Shown one piece after another: positions 54,658-61,216 of a stretch of 64,000 nt of DNA (position 1 is its first letter; every line of letters starts with the position of its first letter). The position numbers and the translations under genes were made by a program. The notes below the pieces were generated by a model. That model saw only the letters and a program-made list of their open reading frames with translations. It did no database searches and was not told the origin of the DNA. Source of the DNA: Chitinophaga sp. H8 (lineage in GTDB: Bacteria; Bacteroidota; Bacteroidia; Chitinophagales; Chitinophagaceae); the NCBI RefSeq assembly GCF_040567655.1, contig NZ_JBEXAC010000001.1, forward strand, positions 2,728,001-2,792,000, given 5' to 3'.

Positions 54658-55236
54658 TTAATCATCCAATCCCTTGCCGTCAAGTATTTTCTCTGTGTAC
54701 TTTTCAACCCTTGACTCCCGGGTCTTGGATTGTTTAGCTCCGGCAAAGTAAAGCAGGTATCCTCTTTGTCGTCCAGGCGTTAGTGCATGAAACGCCTTTT
54801 TCAATGCAGGAAGCTTATCTAATCTATTCTGAAATTCTTCAGGAACGGCAAATTCAGATGCCGCTTTAAATTTCACCTTCAAACCAGCTTTTTCTACTTC
54901 AATAGCTTCATAAACATAGGCTTTTAGAATGGCTTTCGCCTCAACAATCTCCTTTACATTCGTGAACCTCATCTGACGTGTAGCCTGCGTATGCTTTGAC
55001 TGTTGGACCAACATTCCATGAGCGTCATTCAGCAAAGCACCTTTAAAGAATAGCACCGCACAATACTCCTTAAATACATGTATTAAAACGATATTGCTAT
55101 CCTGAAATGTGTAGCAGGGAGTGCCCCATTTCAATTCTTCTGTCAGCATACAGTCAAGTATGATCTTTCTTAATTGCGCTAGTTCTCTCCGCCACTTTTC
55201 AACTTTAACGAAGTAAAAATCAACTTTGGGATTCAT
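54658..55236 (-). CDS. YdeI/OmdA family protein (DUF1801 plus OmdA domains)
   Basis: 192 residues, cytosolic. N-terminal DUF1801-like half (W-R-R-E-L-A-Q-L-R-K-I-I-L-D-C, then E-E-L-K-W-G-T-P-C-Y-T-F, F-K-G-A-L-L) and C-terminal OmdA-like half (V-P-E-E-F-Q-N-R-L-D, then F-H-A-L-T-P-G-R-Q-R-G-Y-L-L-Y-F-A-G-A-K-Q-S-K-T-R-E-S-R-V, the family's marked Arg/Lys block). Family knowledge: fold related to ATP-grasp/ferritin-like helpers, function unknown, often in stress operons. It is the last gene of the ArsR-SRPBCC-DoxX-YdeI operon. Confidence 0.9.
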   Translation of the reverse strand: MNPKVDFYFVKVEKWRRELAQLRKIILDCMLTEELKWGTPCYTFQDSNIVLIHVFKEYCAVLFFKGALLNDAHGMLVQQSKHTQATRQMRFTNVKEIVEAKAILKAYVYEAIEVEKAGLKVKFKAASEFAVPEEFQNRLDKLPALKKAFHALTPGRQRGYLLYFAGAKQSKTRESRVEKYTEKILDGKGLDD

Positions 55237-55250
55237 ATGGTCCGCATTTA

Positions 55251-55631
55251 TTAATGAGCTAAAACAACTTTTCTGTCAGCAGGTCTGAAATACCAGGATG
55301 TTATGGTTAAGACCAGCAATAGTAGCGGTGGGGCAATTTCGCTCATGGAATTACCCGATGCAATATGTGAAAATATAGCTCCGGACATCGCAAAAAAGAA
55401 TCCACCATAAGTCCATTCTTTCAATAAAGGGTATTTTGGAATAAGCACTGCCACCACTCCCAGTATTTTCCAGATACCTATTATCGTTAAAAAATATAAG
55501 GGATAGCCCAGTTGTCTAATAGTGTTGGCATCTTTTTCCACTTTAAGCAACTGTACCAATCCGGTTGAAAACATACCCAATGCGAGCCAGAGCGTAGCAA
55601 TCCAATAGATAATTTTATTTCTCTTTGTCAT
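55251..55631 (-). CDS. DoxX-like integral membrane protein
   Basis: 126 residues with four hydrophobic helices: W-I-A-T-L-W-L-A-L-G-M-F-S-T-G-L-V-Q-L-L, Y-P-L-Y-F-L-T-I-I-G-I-W-K-I-L-G-V, W-T-Y-G-G-F-F-F-A-M-S-G-A and L-L-L-L-V-L-T-I-T-S-W-Y. DoxX-like superfamily, but not a close relative of the copy at 12151-12594. Lies 14 bp upstream of ydeI and 6 bp downstream of the SRPBCC gene, all minus strand. Inner membrane; role not established. Confidence 0.9.
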   Translation of the reverse strand: MTKRNKIIYWIATLWLALGMFSTGLVQLLKVEKDANTIRQLGYPLYFLTIIGIWKILGVVAVLIPKYPLLKEWTYGGFFFAMSGAIFSHIASGNSMSEIAPPLLLLVLTITSWYFRPADRKVVLAH

Positions 55632-55637
55632 AACAAG

Positions 55638-56102
55638 TTATTTTAATTTGCTTACGGTACTTTCCAGTCTGTTATGTGCCATATTGATGCCTTGCGCAAA
55701 AGGCATCTGCAATATCTGGTCTCTGATCGCTACAGATTTGTATACTACATGCATGGTAAGTTTACTCGTATCTTCTGTAAGTGGCTCAAACTCTAAAAAT
55801 TCCAGCTGAACACCAAAAGGGGTATTTTCCATTTCAAAGGTCCGCGTGATTCTCTGATTAAGGATAAATTCGTGTATAACCCCATTAAACCCATGCTTGT
55901 TTCCTTTAGGATCAGTTGTCTCAAACTGATAACCACCATGCCTTTCATTCCTGAGTTGCAGCACTTTCGTTCCCATCCACTGCTCCACTATTTCGGGTAC
56001 TACATATGCCTTGAAAAGCAAATCCAGTGGCAGGTCAAATTCCCGTGTTATCACTAATTCCTGTTTGCCGTCTTCGGCATTGATTTTGGTTTTTTGTTCC
56101 AT
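55638..56102 (-). CDS. SRPBCC/AHSA1-family protein
   Basis: 154 residues, cytosolic, with a START/Bet v1-like fold typical of the Aha1 group: I-T-R-E-F-D-L-P-L-D-L-L-F-K-A-Y at 18-33, W-M-G-T-K-V-L-Q-L-R-N-E, then G-G-Y-Q-F-E-T-T-D-P-K-G-N-K and a long C-terminal helix. Family knowledge: hydrophobic-ligand-binding fold; in bacteria the ligand is mostly unknown. It lies 6 bp from the DoxX gene and 6 bp from the ArsR gene and belongs to that operon. Confidence 0.92.
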   Translation of the reverse strand: MEQKTKINAEDGKQELVITREFDLPLDLLFKAYVVPEIVEQWMGTKVLQLRNERHGGYQFETTDPKGNKHGFNGVIHEFILNQRITRTFEMENTPFGVQLEFLEFEPLTEDTSKLTMHVVYKSVAIRDQILQMPFAQGINMAHNRLESTVSKLK

Positions 56103-56108
56103 AATGTG

Positions 56109-56432
56109 CTATTTATTTGATTTATATTTTTTCATGATGGTTTCTAATTTATTGAACCTGTCATCCCATAATTGACGGAATGGTTCAATAAAATCGGCTA
56201 TCTCTTTCATCTTTATGGCATTAATGTGATAATATATTTCCCGTCCGTTTTGTTCCTGTTTAAGTATTTCACATTCCGTAAGAATCTGTATATGCTTGGA
56301 AATGGTTTGCCTCGACGAGTCAAAATTCCCCGCTATCGCCGTGGGCGTCATCGCCTGAAGGGCTACCAAAGTAATGATCATCCTTCTGGTTGGATCAGCT
56401 ATCGCTTGAAATACATCTCTTCTTAATTCCAT
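56109..56432 (-). CDS. ArsR-family winged-helix repressor
   Basis: 107 residues from ATG 56432 (M-E-L-R-R-D-V-F); an ATG at 56453 would add seven residues but lies upstream of the expected transcription start. The fold is [13 protein letters not shown] near 9-21, the recognition helix with [15 protein letters not shown], and the wing [11 protein letters not shown]. No ELCV-C-D-type metal motif is seen, so metal sensing is not supported. Such ArsR proteins paired with SRPBCC genes are common. The gene leads the operon ArsR-SRPBCC-DoxX-YdeI and is preceded by an operator-like repeat over its promoter. Confidence 0.93.
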   Translation of the reverse strand: MELRRDVFQAIADPTRRMIITLVALQAMTPTAIAGNFDSSRQTISKHIQILTECEILKQEQNGREIYYHINAIKMKEIADFIEPFRQLWDDRFNKLETIMKKYKSNK

Positions 56433-56435
56433 TAT

Positions 56436-56478
56436 GCAGCTATTTGACTGCAAATATACGCGCAGCCATTTAACTGCA
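56436..56478. promoter_or_regulatory. Two-copy operator over the arsR promoter
   Basis: GCAGCTATTTGACTGCA (56436-56452) and GCAGCCATTTAACTGCA (56462-56478) agree in 15 of 17 positions and repeat with a 26-bp period. Each has outer arms GCAG and CTGC as an inverted repeat. The left copy overlaps the -7 element, and the right copy fills the -33/-7 spacer. Confidence 0.75.
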
Positions 56479-56482
56479 CAAA
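56451..56482 (-). promoter_or_regulatory. arsR promoter
   Basis: On the minus strand, TTTG (56479-56482) and TATATTTG (56451-56458) are spaced by 20 bp, a full fit to the Bacteroidota -33/-7 consensus. Transcription should start near 56445, leaving a leader of about 12 nt before ATG 56432. Confidence 0.75.
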
Positions 56483-56631
56483 TTTATTTTTACAGCGCAG
56501 TGAAAAAAGAAACACGATACATTGTTTTTCTCTGGAACAGGCAGCCTTTCCCCTTCTCAAATTTTCCCGATTGCGTAAACTTTTCCCTTTTCGTCGCCGG
56601 AACTTTGAGATAATTATAATCAACCAATCTA

Positions 56632-59055
56632 ATGACGAGAATGCTATTATTCCTGCTTGCCTCCCTCTGTACGGCAGCAGTATATGCACAAAGCGGTACT
56701 ATCTATGGTACAGTTACCACCAGCGATGGCCACCCGGCTATTAATGTTACTATTAGTGTTGAACGCACCAGGTTGGGGAGTATCAGTGACGAAAACGGAG
56801 TATATGCCATCAAAAATATAAAACCTGGCAACTGGACCTTGCGCATTACGTCCGTGGGCGCCGCTACACAGCTAAAAGCAATAACTATAGCTTCCGGGCA
56901 AACACAGCAACTGAATTTTGTCCTCAATGAAAGTGCTGCGCAATTGAATGAGGTAACCGTTTCTTCCCGCAATATGAACACGGAAAGCAGGATAGTAGCC
57001 AAAATGCCACTTAAAAATCTCGAAAATCCTCAGGTCTATAATACGGTTTCCACCGAGATCATGAAGCAGCAAGGTATTACCTCTTACGATGATATTATGC
57101 GTAATGTTCCTGGCATCTTTCAAACCTGGCAGTCCACCGGAAGATCAGGTGATGGGGCATCCTACTTCGCACTCCGGGGCTTTGATGCACAACCCTCCCT
57201 TATCAATGGCCTACCCGGTCTTACCAGTGGCAACCTGGACCCTGCGGATGTAGAAGAAGTGCAGGTAATGAAAGGTCCCTCCGGCACTCTCTTTGGTGCC
57301 AGCTTCTACAGCTATGGCGGTATCATCAATACGATCACAAAAAAACCTTACTATGGTTTCGGTAGCGAAGTGGGATATAGCATCGGCAGCTTCGGCCTTC
57401 ACCGTATTACTGCGGACGTAAATACCCTCCTCAGCAAAAAACAAAAAATCGCCATGAGGGTAAATGCAGCTTACACTTCCGAGCAGTCCTTTCAAAATGC
57501 AGGCTTCCGGAAAAGTTTTTTCATTGCGCCCTCCTTCTCCTACGAAGTGAATGACCGCCTTTCCTTCCAGGTGATGGCCGAAATACTCCAGGAGAAAAGA
57601 GCAGTACCGCCGGTATTCTTTCATTCCAATCGTGATACCGCGCTTGACTTCAAAAATATCCGGGAGCTTAATCTGAATGTAAAGGAATCATTCACCAGCA
57701 ATGAACTTACTATTAAAAATCCCCGGATAAACTTCCAGGCGCAAATGTTATACAAGCTCTCCGGTAAATGGACTTCCCAGACAGTTTTTTCCGGTGGCAG
57801 GGTAAAATCCGACGGCATTTATACCTATATGTGGGACCAGGACCCGGGGGATAAATGGTTCGGTCAGGATTTCCACATCGAAAATCAAACGACCAAAACA
57901 TTCGATATACAACAAAACTTCAATGGTGATTTCAAAATCGGGACACTGCGTAACCGTTTGCTGATCGGACTGGATTACTTTCATCGTAATGTAGTGGATA
58001 ATGGCTCGGACTGGGCAACCGGCAGAAACGTAAGCCCTCAGGGTGAGGTGACCAACTATACGGACCCGTCTACGGGAGAAGTACACCCCATCGTTCCGCT
58101 GACAAAGGACGCAGTGTATGCCCTTCTCGCCGGTACTTCAGGTAATAATTCCAATGTTACCAACGGCTTCTACAGCGCTTATGTATCGGACGTGCTGAAT
58201 ATCACTCCCGCGCTCATCGCGATGGTAAGCCTCAGAGCTGACTACTTCGATTCAAAAGGAGATAAAAATGCGGCGGATGATGATGGCTACAGCCAATTTG
58301 CATTGTCTCCCAAGTTTGGATTGGTTTACCAGATCCTGCCGGATAAAGTATCCGTTTTCGGTAGCTATATGAATGCATTCCTGAACGTATCTCCATCTGC
58401 TGTCTATGATATGGATGGTAATTATCAGCGTACGCAATCATTCAAACCTGAGCATGCCAACCAGGTGGAATTTGGTATCAAAACAGACATCTTTACGGAT
58501 AAATTATACGCTACCCTCTCCGTTTATGATATCAAAGTTGGTAACAAGGTGGTGCCCGACAGTAAAAACCCGATGAACTCCACCCAGGGGGGAAAATTCG
58601 GTAGCACTGGATTTGAGGTAGACCTGAATGCCCAACCTACCCCGGCATTACATATCATTGCTGGTTACAGCTACAATCATACAAGGGTATTAGAGGGAAA
58701 TCAAAACGATTTCTATAGTGAACCAGGCAGGGCGCCAGGCGGGCAAGGACCACAAAACCTTGCCAACCTCTGGGCTACCTATAAATTTACCAATGGACCA
58801 TTAAAACACTTCGGTGTTGGTGCAGGTGGCAACTATGCCAGCAGATATAAAGTCATTGACAACAGCAAAACAGGCATCTTCTATTTGCCAGACTATGCAC
58901 TGATGAATGCCGGAGTATTCTACAACGCAAAACATTTCCGGGTATCTTTCAACGTTAATAATATCACCAACGAAGTGTATTACACCGGCTACTGGTCTGT
59001 AAATCCACAAAAGCCCCGCAACTTTGTGGGAAGTGTTGCCTATAAATTCCGGTAA
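56632..59055 (+). CDS. TonB-dependent receptor, siderophore type
   Basis: 807 residues. Signal peptide ends A-V-Y-A-Q (residue 20). An N-terminal carboxypeptidase-regulatory-like beta domain spans about 25-105 (G-T-I-Y-G-T-V-T-T-S-D-G-H-P-A-I, then L-G-S-I-S-D-E-N-G-V-Y-A-I-K). The plug is at about 115-245: L-N-E-V-T-V-S-S-R, D-I-M-R-N-V-P-G-I-F, S-Y-F-A-L-R-G-F-D-A-Q-P-S-L-I-N-G and V-M-K-G-P-S-G-T-L-F-G. A 22-strand barrel ends F-V-G-S-V-A-Y-K-F-R. This organisation fits FhuA/FpvA-type siderophore receptors, with no STN signalling domain. No SusD partner. It diverges from the ArsR operon. A weak -7 match, GAACTTTG at 56600-56607, may belong to its promoter, but the -33 spacing (26 bp) is long. 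Confidence 0.9.
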   Translation: MTRMLLFLLASLCTAAVYAQSGTIYGTVTTSDGHPAINVTISVERTRLGSISDENGVYAIKNIKPGNWTLRITSVGAATQLKAITIASGQTQQLNFVLNESAAQLNEVTVSSRNMNTESRIVAKMPLKNLENPQVYNTVSTEIMKQQGITSYDDIMRNVPGIFQTWQSTGRSGDGASYFALRGFDAQPSLINGLPGLTSGNLDPADVEEVQVMKGPSGTLFGASFYSYGGIINTITKKPYYGFGSEVGYSIGSFGLHRITADVNTLLSKKQKIAMRVNAAYTSEQSFQNAGFRKSFFIAPSFSYEVNDRLSFQVMAEILQEKRAVPPVFFHSNRDTALDFKNIRELNLNVKESFTSNELTIKNPRINFQAQMLYKLSGKWTSQTVFSGGRVKSDGIYTYMWDQDPGDKWFGQDFHIENQTTKTFDIQQNFNGDFKIGTLRNRLLIGLDYFHRNVVDNGSDWATGRNVSPQGEVTNYTDPSTGEVHPIVPLTKDAVYALLAGTSGNNSNVTNGFYSAYVSDVLNITPALIAMVSLRADYFDSKGDKNAADDDGYSQFALSPKFGLVYQILPDKVSVFGSYMNAFLNVSPSAVYDMDGNYQRTQSFKPEHANQVEFGIKTDIFTDKLYATLSVYDIKVGNKVVPDSKNPMNSTQGGKFGSTGFEVDLNAQPTPALHIIAGYSYNHTRVLEGNQNDFYSEPGRAPGGQGPQNLANLWATYKFTNGPLKHFGVGAGGNYASRYKVIDNSKTGIFYLPDYALMNAGVFYNAKHFRVSFNVNNITNEVYYTGYWSVNPQKPRNFVGSVAYKFR

Positions 59056-59063
59056 ACACCGGA

Positions 59064-59513
59064 TCAGGCATCCGGAATCTCAGGCTCTACCAGCTTAGCC
59101 AGCTTTTCCAGTGATTCCTGCCAGCCTAAATAACACATTTCCGCTGGGATTACCGCTGGGATGCCTTCCTGTGTAATTTTGATGTCTGTGCCTACCATTG
59201 TTTTCCGAAGCCACACCGTAGTGATCATCTCTCCGGGAAGATTAGGATCATCGAATGTATCCGTATATTTCAAAAATTCATTGGGTTTAAGCTCCAGGTA
59301 TTTCCCTCCGAATGAATGGCTGTTGCCAGTGGAAAAATTCTGAAATGACATTTTAAAGGAACCACCTGTCTTTACATTCATTTCATGAACGGTACAAAGA
59401 AAGCCATACGGGGGCAGCCAGGAAGCGATTGCCAGGGCTTCGGTAAATGCACGGTATACCTTTTCCGGAGATGCTTTAATTACTCTGTGTAATGAAACGT
59501 TATTGTCTGACAT
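59064..59513 (-). CDS. SRPBCC-family protein
   Basis: 149 residues, cytosolic. Aha1-type fold: L-H-R-V-I-K-A-S-P-E-K-V-Y-R-A-F-T-E-A at 8-26, W-L-P-P-Y-G-F-L-C-T-V-H-E-M-N-V-K-T-G-G-S-F near 32-53, and T-V-W-L-R-K-T-M-V-G-T, then G-W-Q-E-S-L-E-K-L-A-K-L-V near the C-terminus. It is unlike the copy at 55638-56102 in the loops and is not preceded by an ArsR gene. Its 3' end lies 8 bp from the TonB receptor stop in convergent arrangement. Ligand unknown. Confidence 0.92.
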   Translation of the reverse strand: MSDNNVSLHRVIKASPEKVYRAFTEALAIASWLPPYGFLCTVHEMNVKTGGSFKMSFQNFSTGNSHSFGGKYLELKPNEFLKYTDTFDDPNLPGEMITTVWLRKTMVGTDIKITQEGIPAVIPAEMCYLGWQESLEKLAKLVEPEIPDA

Positions 59514-59831
59514 AAAATCATTTTTTCATTCCCTACTCGTCTGGCTTTTCGGTTCCGCCCGTTTTTGATATGGTAGCTGCTCCACTTATTTTGTTTAATT
59601 ATTCTGCCGGTTAACTTCAGCATTACAAAGATGACAGGAAAATCTGATTTTGAAAGAGGCCAAATGAGACATTCTAACGGGGTATTTGCGACCAACTTAC
59701 AGCGTTGACCTTATCACATAAAGACATAATAATCCGCTAGATATCTTTATATTTGCCCCCTCAGATTGGATAGCAGTATATGTCATGCTTTTCAGAAGGG
59801 TATTAAAACAATCATTAAATAAGAGATAAAA
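59514..59831. other. Intergenic stretch before the lipoprotein gene
   Basis: About 320 bases between divergent genes. It contains the -7 element at 59748-59755; I saw no small gene or hairpin. A frame on the minus strand (59480-59695) has no family features. Confidence 0.55.
59748..59755 (+). promoter_or_regulatory. -7 element for the lipoprotein gene
   Basis: TATATTTG, full match to TAnnTTTG, 77 bp before the start codon of the lipoprotein at 59832. No -33 TTG at the expected distance. Confidence 0.45.
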
Positions 59832-60749
59832 ATGAAAGTAATTCCATTTTCCAACCTGTTAAGATCCGGCTTTTGTCCACCCTATGCGAGACTTATCGTG
59901 GCATGCCTGTTTTTCCCACTTATCTTCCTTTCCTGCAAAAAAGATAAAGCTGTTGAGATCAGTGATCTGAAATTCCCACTGGATACCTATTATGTACCTG
60001 TGGGCGGAGAACTGTCCATAGATGTGCAACAAGGAAACCAAAAATATACCGTAAGTGCCAAGGACGACAAATTATTACAAACAACCATTCAAACCGCTAA
60101 CCCGCCGGCAGGTAACCTGCGGATCAGCGGTCTGAAGAAAGGAAATACACAACTTACTGTCAGGGATGAAGTAACCGGCCAGTCAGCTGTACTGCAAATC
60201 CATGTAGTAGATCCTTATCTTGTCCTGAAAGCAGAAAATAGTCTCATTCCATACATTGAAGGTGCCAATACAGACGCTGATCAATCTATCAGAAAGAAAA
60301 TCCGGGATGATTCACAAAAATTCGGGAATTTTCAGGATGGTGAATTTCTAATACTGCGTAACAATGCAACACAGCAATTTTCTACCTTTAAAAGTGAGGC
60401 CGATATCGCTCGTGGGATAATTGACCGGTCAGGTACTTACCACTTAAAGTTTGACAATAACGACTCTATTACGTTAGCTTTAACATACGATAACAGGGAA
60501 ATAGCTGAATTTCCGATCAGCGCCTCCAGCGCAGCCTTCCCTATTTTTACTGATTTTTCGCAGGAAGGACGTGTTGGTACGCAACCATTCAGCCCCAAGG
60601 ATCCGTATCCACACATTTACCTGATCAGGGATTTTACCACCTATTTCCAGACAATGGATACACGTATTAAACAGGTTAAAATCTACCAGTCAATGGACCT
60701 CTTTATAGGTAATCGTCATTTAAATTTCGGCAAAGGTATCCTGGAATAA
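59832..60749 (+). CDS. Lipoprotein of unknown function with Ig-like N-terminal domain
   Basis: 305 residues. A long N-region precedes a lipobox I-F-L-S-C-K-K (Cys about 36), so the lipid signal is unusually extended (L-I-V-A-C-L-F-F-P-L as hydrophobic part). Residues about 45-130 resemble a bacterial Ig-like/BIG2 domain (F-P-L-D-T-Y-Y-V-P-V-G-G-E-L-S-I-D-V, then L-R-I-S-G-L-K-K-G-N-T-Q-L-T-V-R-D). The rest is an unrecognised globular region ending M-D-L-F-I-G-N-R-H-L-N-F-G-K-G. Cell-surface or periplasmic. It stands alone, with promoter at 59748 and a perfect terminator at 60775-60817. Confidence 0.83.
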   Translation: MKVIPFSNLLRSGFCPPYARLIVACLFFPLIFLSCKKDKAVEISDLKFPLDTYYVPVGGELSIDVQQGNQKYTVSAKDDKLLQTTIQTANPPAGNLRISGLKKGNTQLTVRDEVTGQSAVLQIHVVDPYLVLKAENSLIPYIEGANTDADQSIRKKIRDDSQKFGNFQDGEFLILRNNATQQFSTFKSEADIARGIIDRSGTYHLKFDNNDSITLALTYDNREIAEFPISASSAAFPIFTDFSQEGRVGTQPFSPKDPYPHIYLIRDFTTYFQTMDTRIKQVKIYQSMDLFIGNRHLNFGKGILE

Positions 60750-60774
60750 CCAGGCATAACTGCTTTCAGTAAAT

Positions 60775-60817
60775 AAAAAAACGTGGTAGTTGTTTAAGTA
60801 CTACCACGTTTTTTTTA
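60775..60817 (+). terminator. Intrinsic terminator after the lipoprotein gene
   Basis: A 16-bp stem (60775-60790 and 60800-60815) centred on ACGTGGTAGT and ACTACCACGT, 9-nt loop, A-run in front and T-run behind. It could also act on the opposite strand. Confidence 0.88.
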
Positions 60818-60944
60818 TGCATATGGAAGAGGCGATTTATAATGGGTACCGGCATGGGCAACGGCCACACATGCACATTACCTGTTTTGTCGGCACATTT
60901 AACTGCCATGTCTATTTCACATAGCTATCTCCAATCCCACCAGC

Positions 60945-60952
60945 TACTTTTG
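60945..60952 (+). promoter_or_regulatory. -7 element for the small membrane protein gene
   Basis: TACTTTTG, full match to TAnnTTTG, 16 bp before the start codon, so the leader would be short. No -33 TTG seen. Confidence 0.45.
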
Positions 60953-60968
60953 TGCAATAAACATTTTT

Positions 60969-61208
60969 ATGAAAGCAGCCACAGAACGTAAGCTAATCCG
61001 CTGGTTACATATCATACTCAGCATTCCGATCCTGGGCTACATCTATGGCCCCGTGGCGGCTAATCCTCCTGCTGCCATGGCAGTACGTTGGGTGTTTTTG
61101 CCAATAGTTGTATTAAGTGGTCTCTGGATGTGGAAGGGACACCTGCTAAAAAAGCAATTAAACAGGCAGCGAAAAAGAGCACCTCAAAAAAACGAGGTGC
61201 CCCTTTAG
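60969..61208 (+). CDS. Small membrane protein, 79 residues
   Basis: Two predicted membrane helices: L-H-I-I-L-S-I-P-I-L-G-Y-I-Y-G-P-V (about 13-29) and V-R-W-V-F-L-P-I-V-V-L-S-G-L-W-M-W (about 39-55). A basic C-terminal tail follows (K-K-Q-L-N-R-Q-R-K-R-A-P-Q-K). The frame has a -7 element in front and an independent position, so I treat it as real. It resembles the small two-helix proteins often found near copper or haem enzymes and YnfA-like folds, but no family is certain. It is convergent with the cupredoxin gene, whose terminator lies inside its last codons. Confidence 0.75.
   Translation: MKAATERKLIRWLHIILSIPILGYIYGPVAANPPAAMAVRWVFLPIVVLSGLWMWKGHLLKKQLNRQRKRAPQKNEVPL
61171..61200 (-). 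terminator. Terminator of the right-end gene, inside the convergent coding region
   Basis: GCACCTC (61179-61185) pairs with GAGGTGC (61194-61200); on the minus strand TCTTTTTC follows. It lies wholly within the last 13 codons of the small membrane protein gene. Confidence 0.65.
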
Positions 61209-61216
61209 CATAAATA

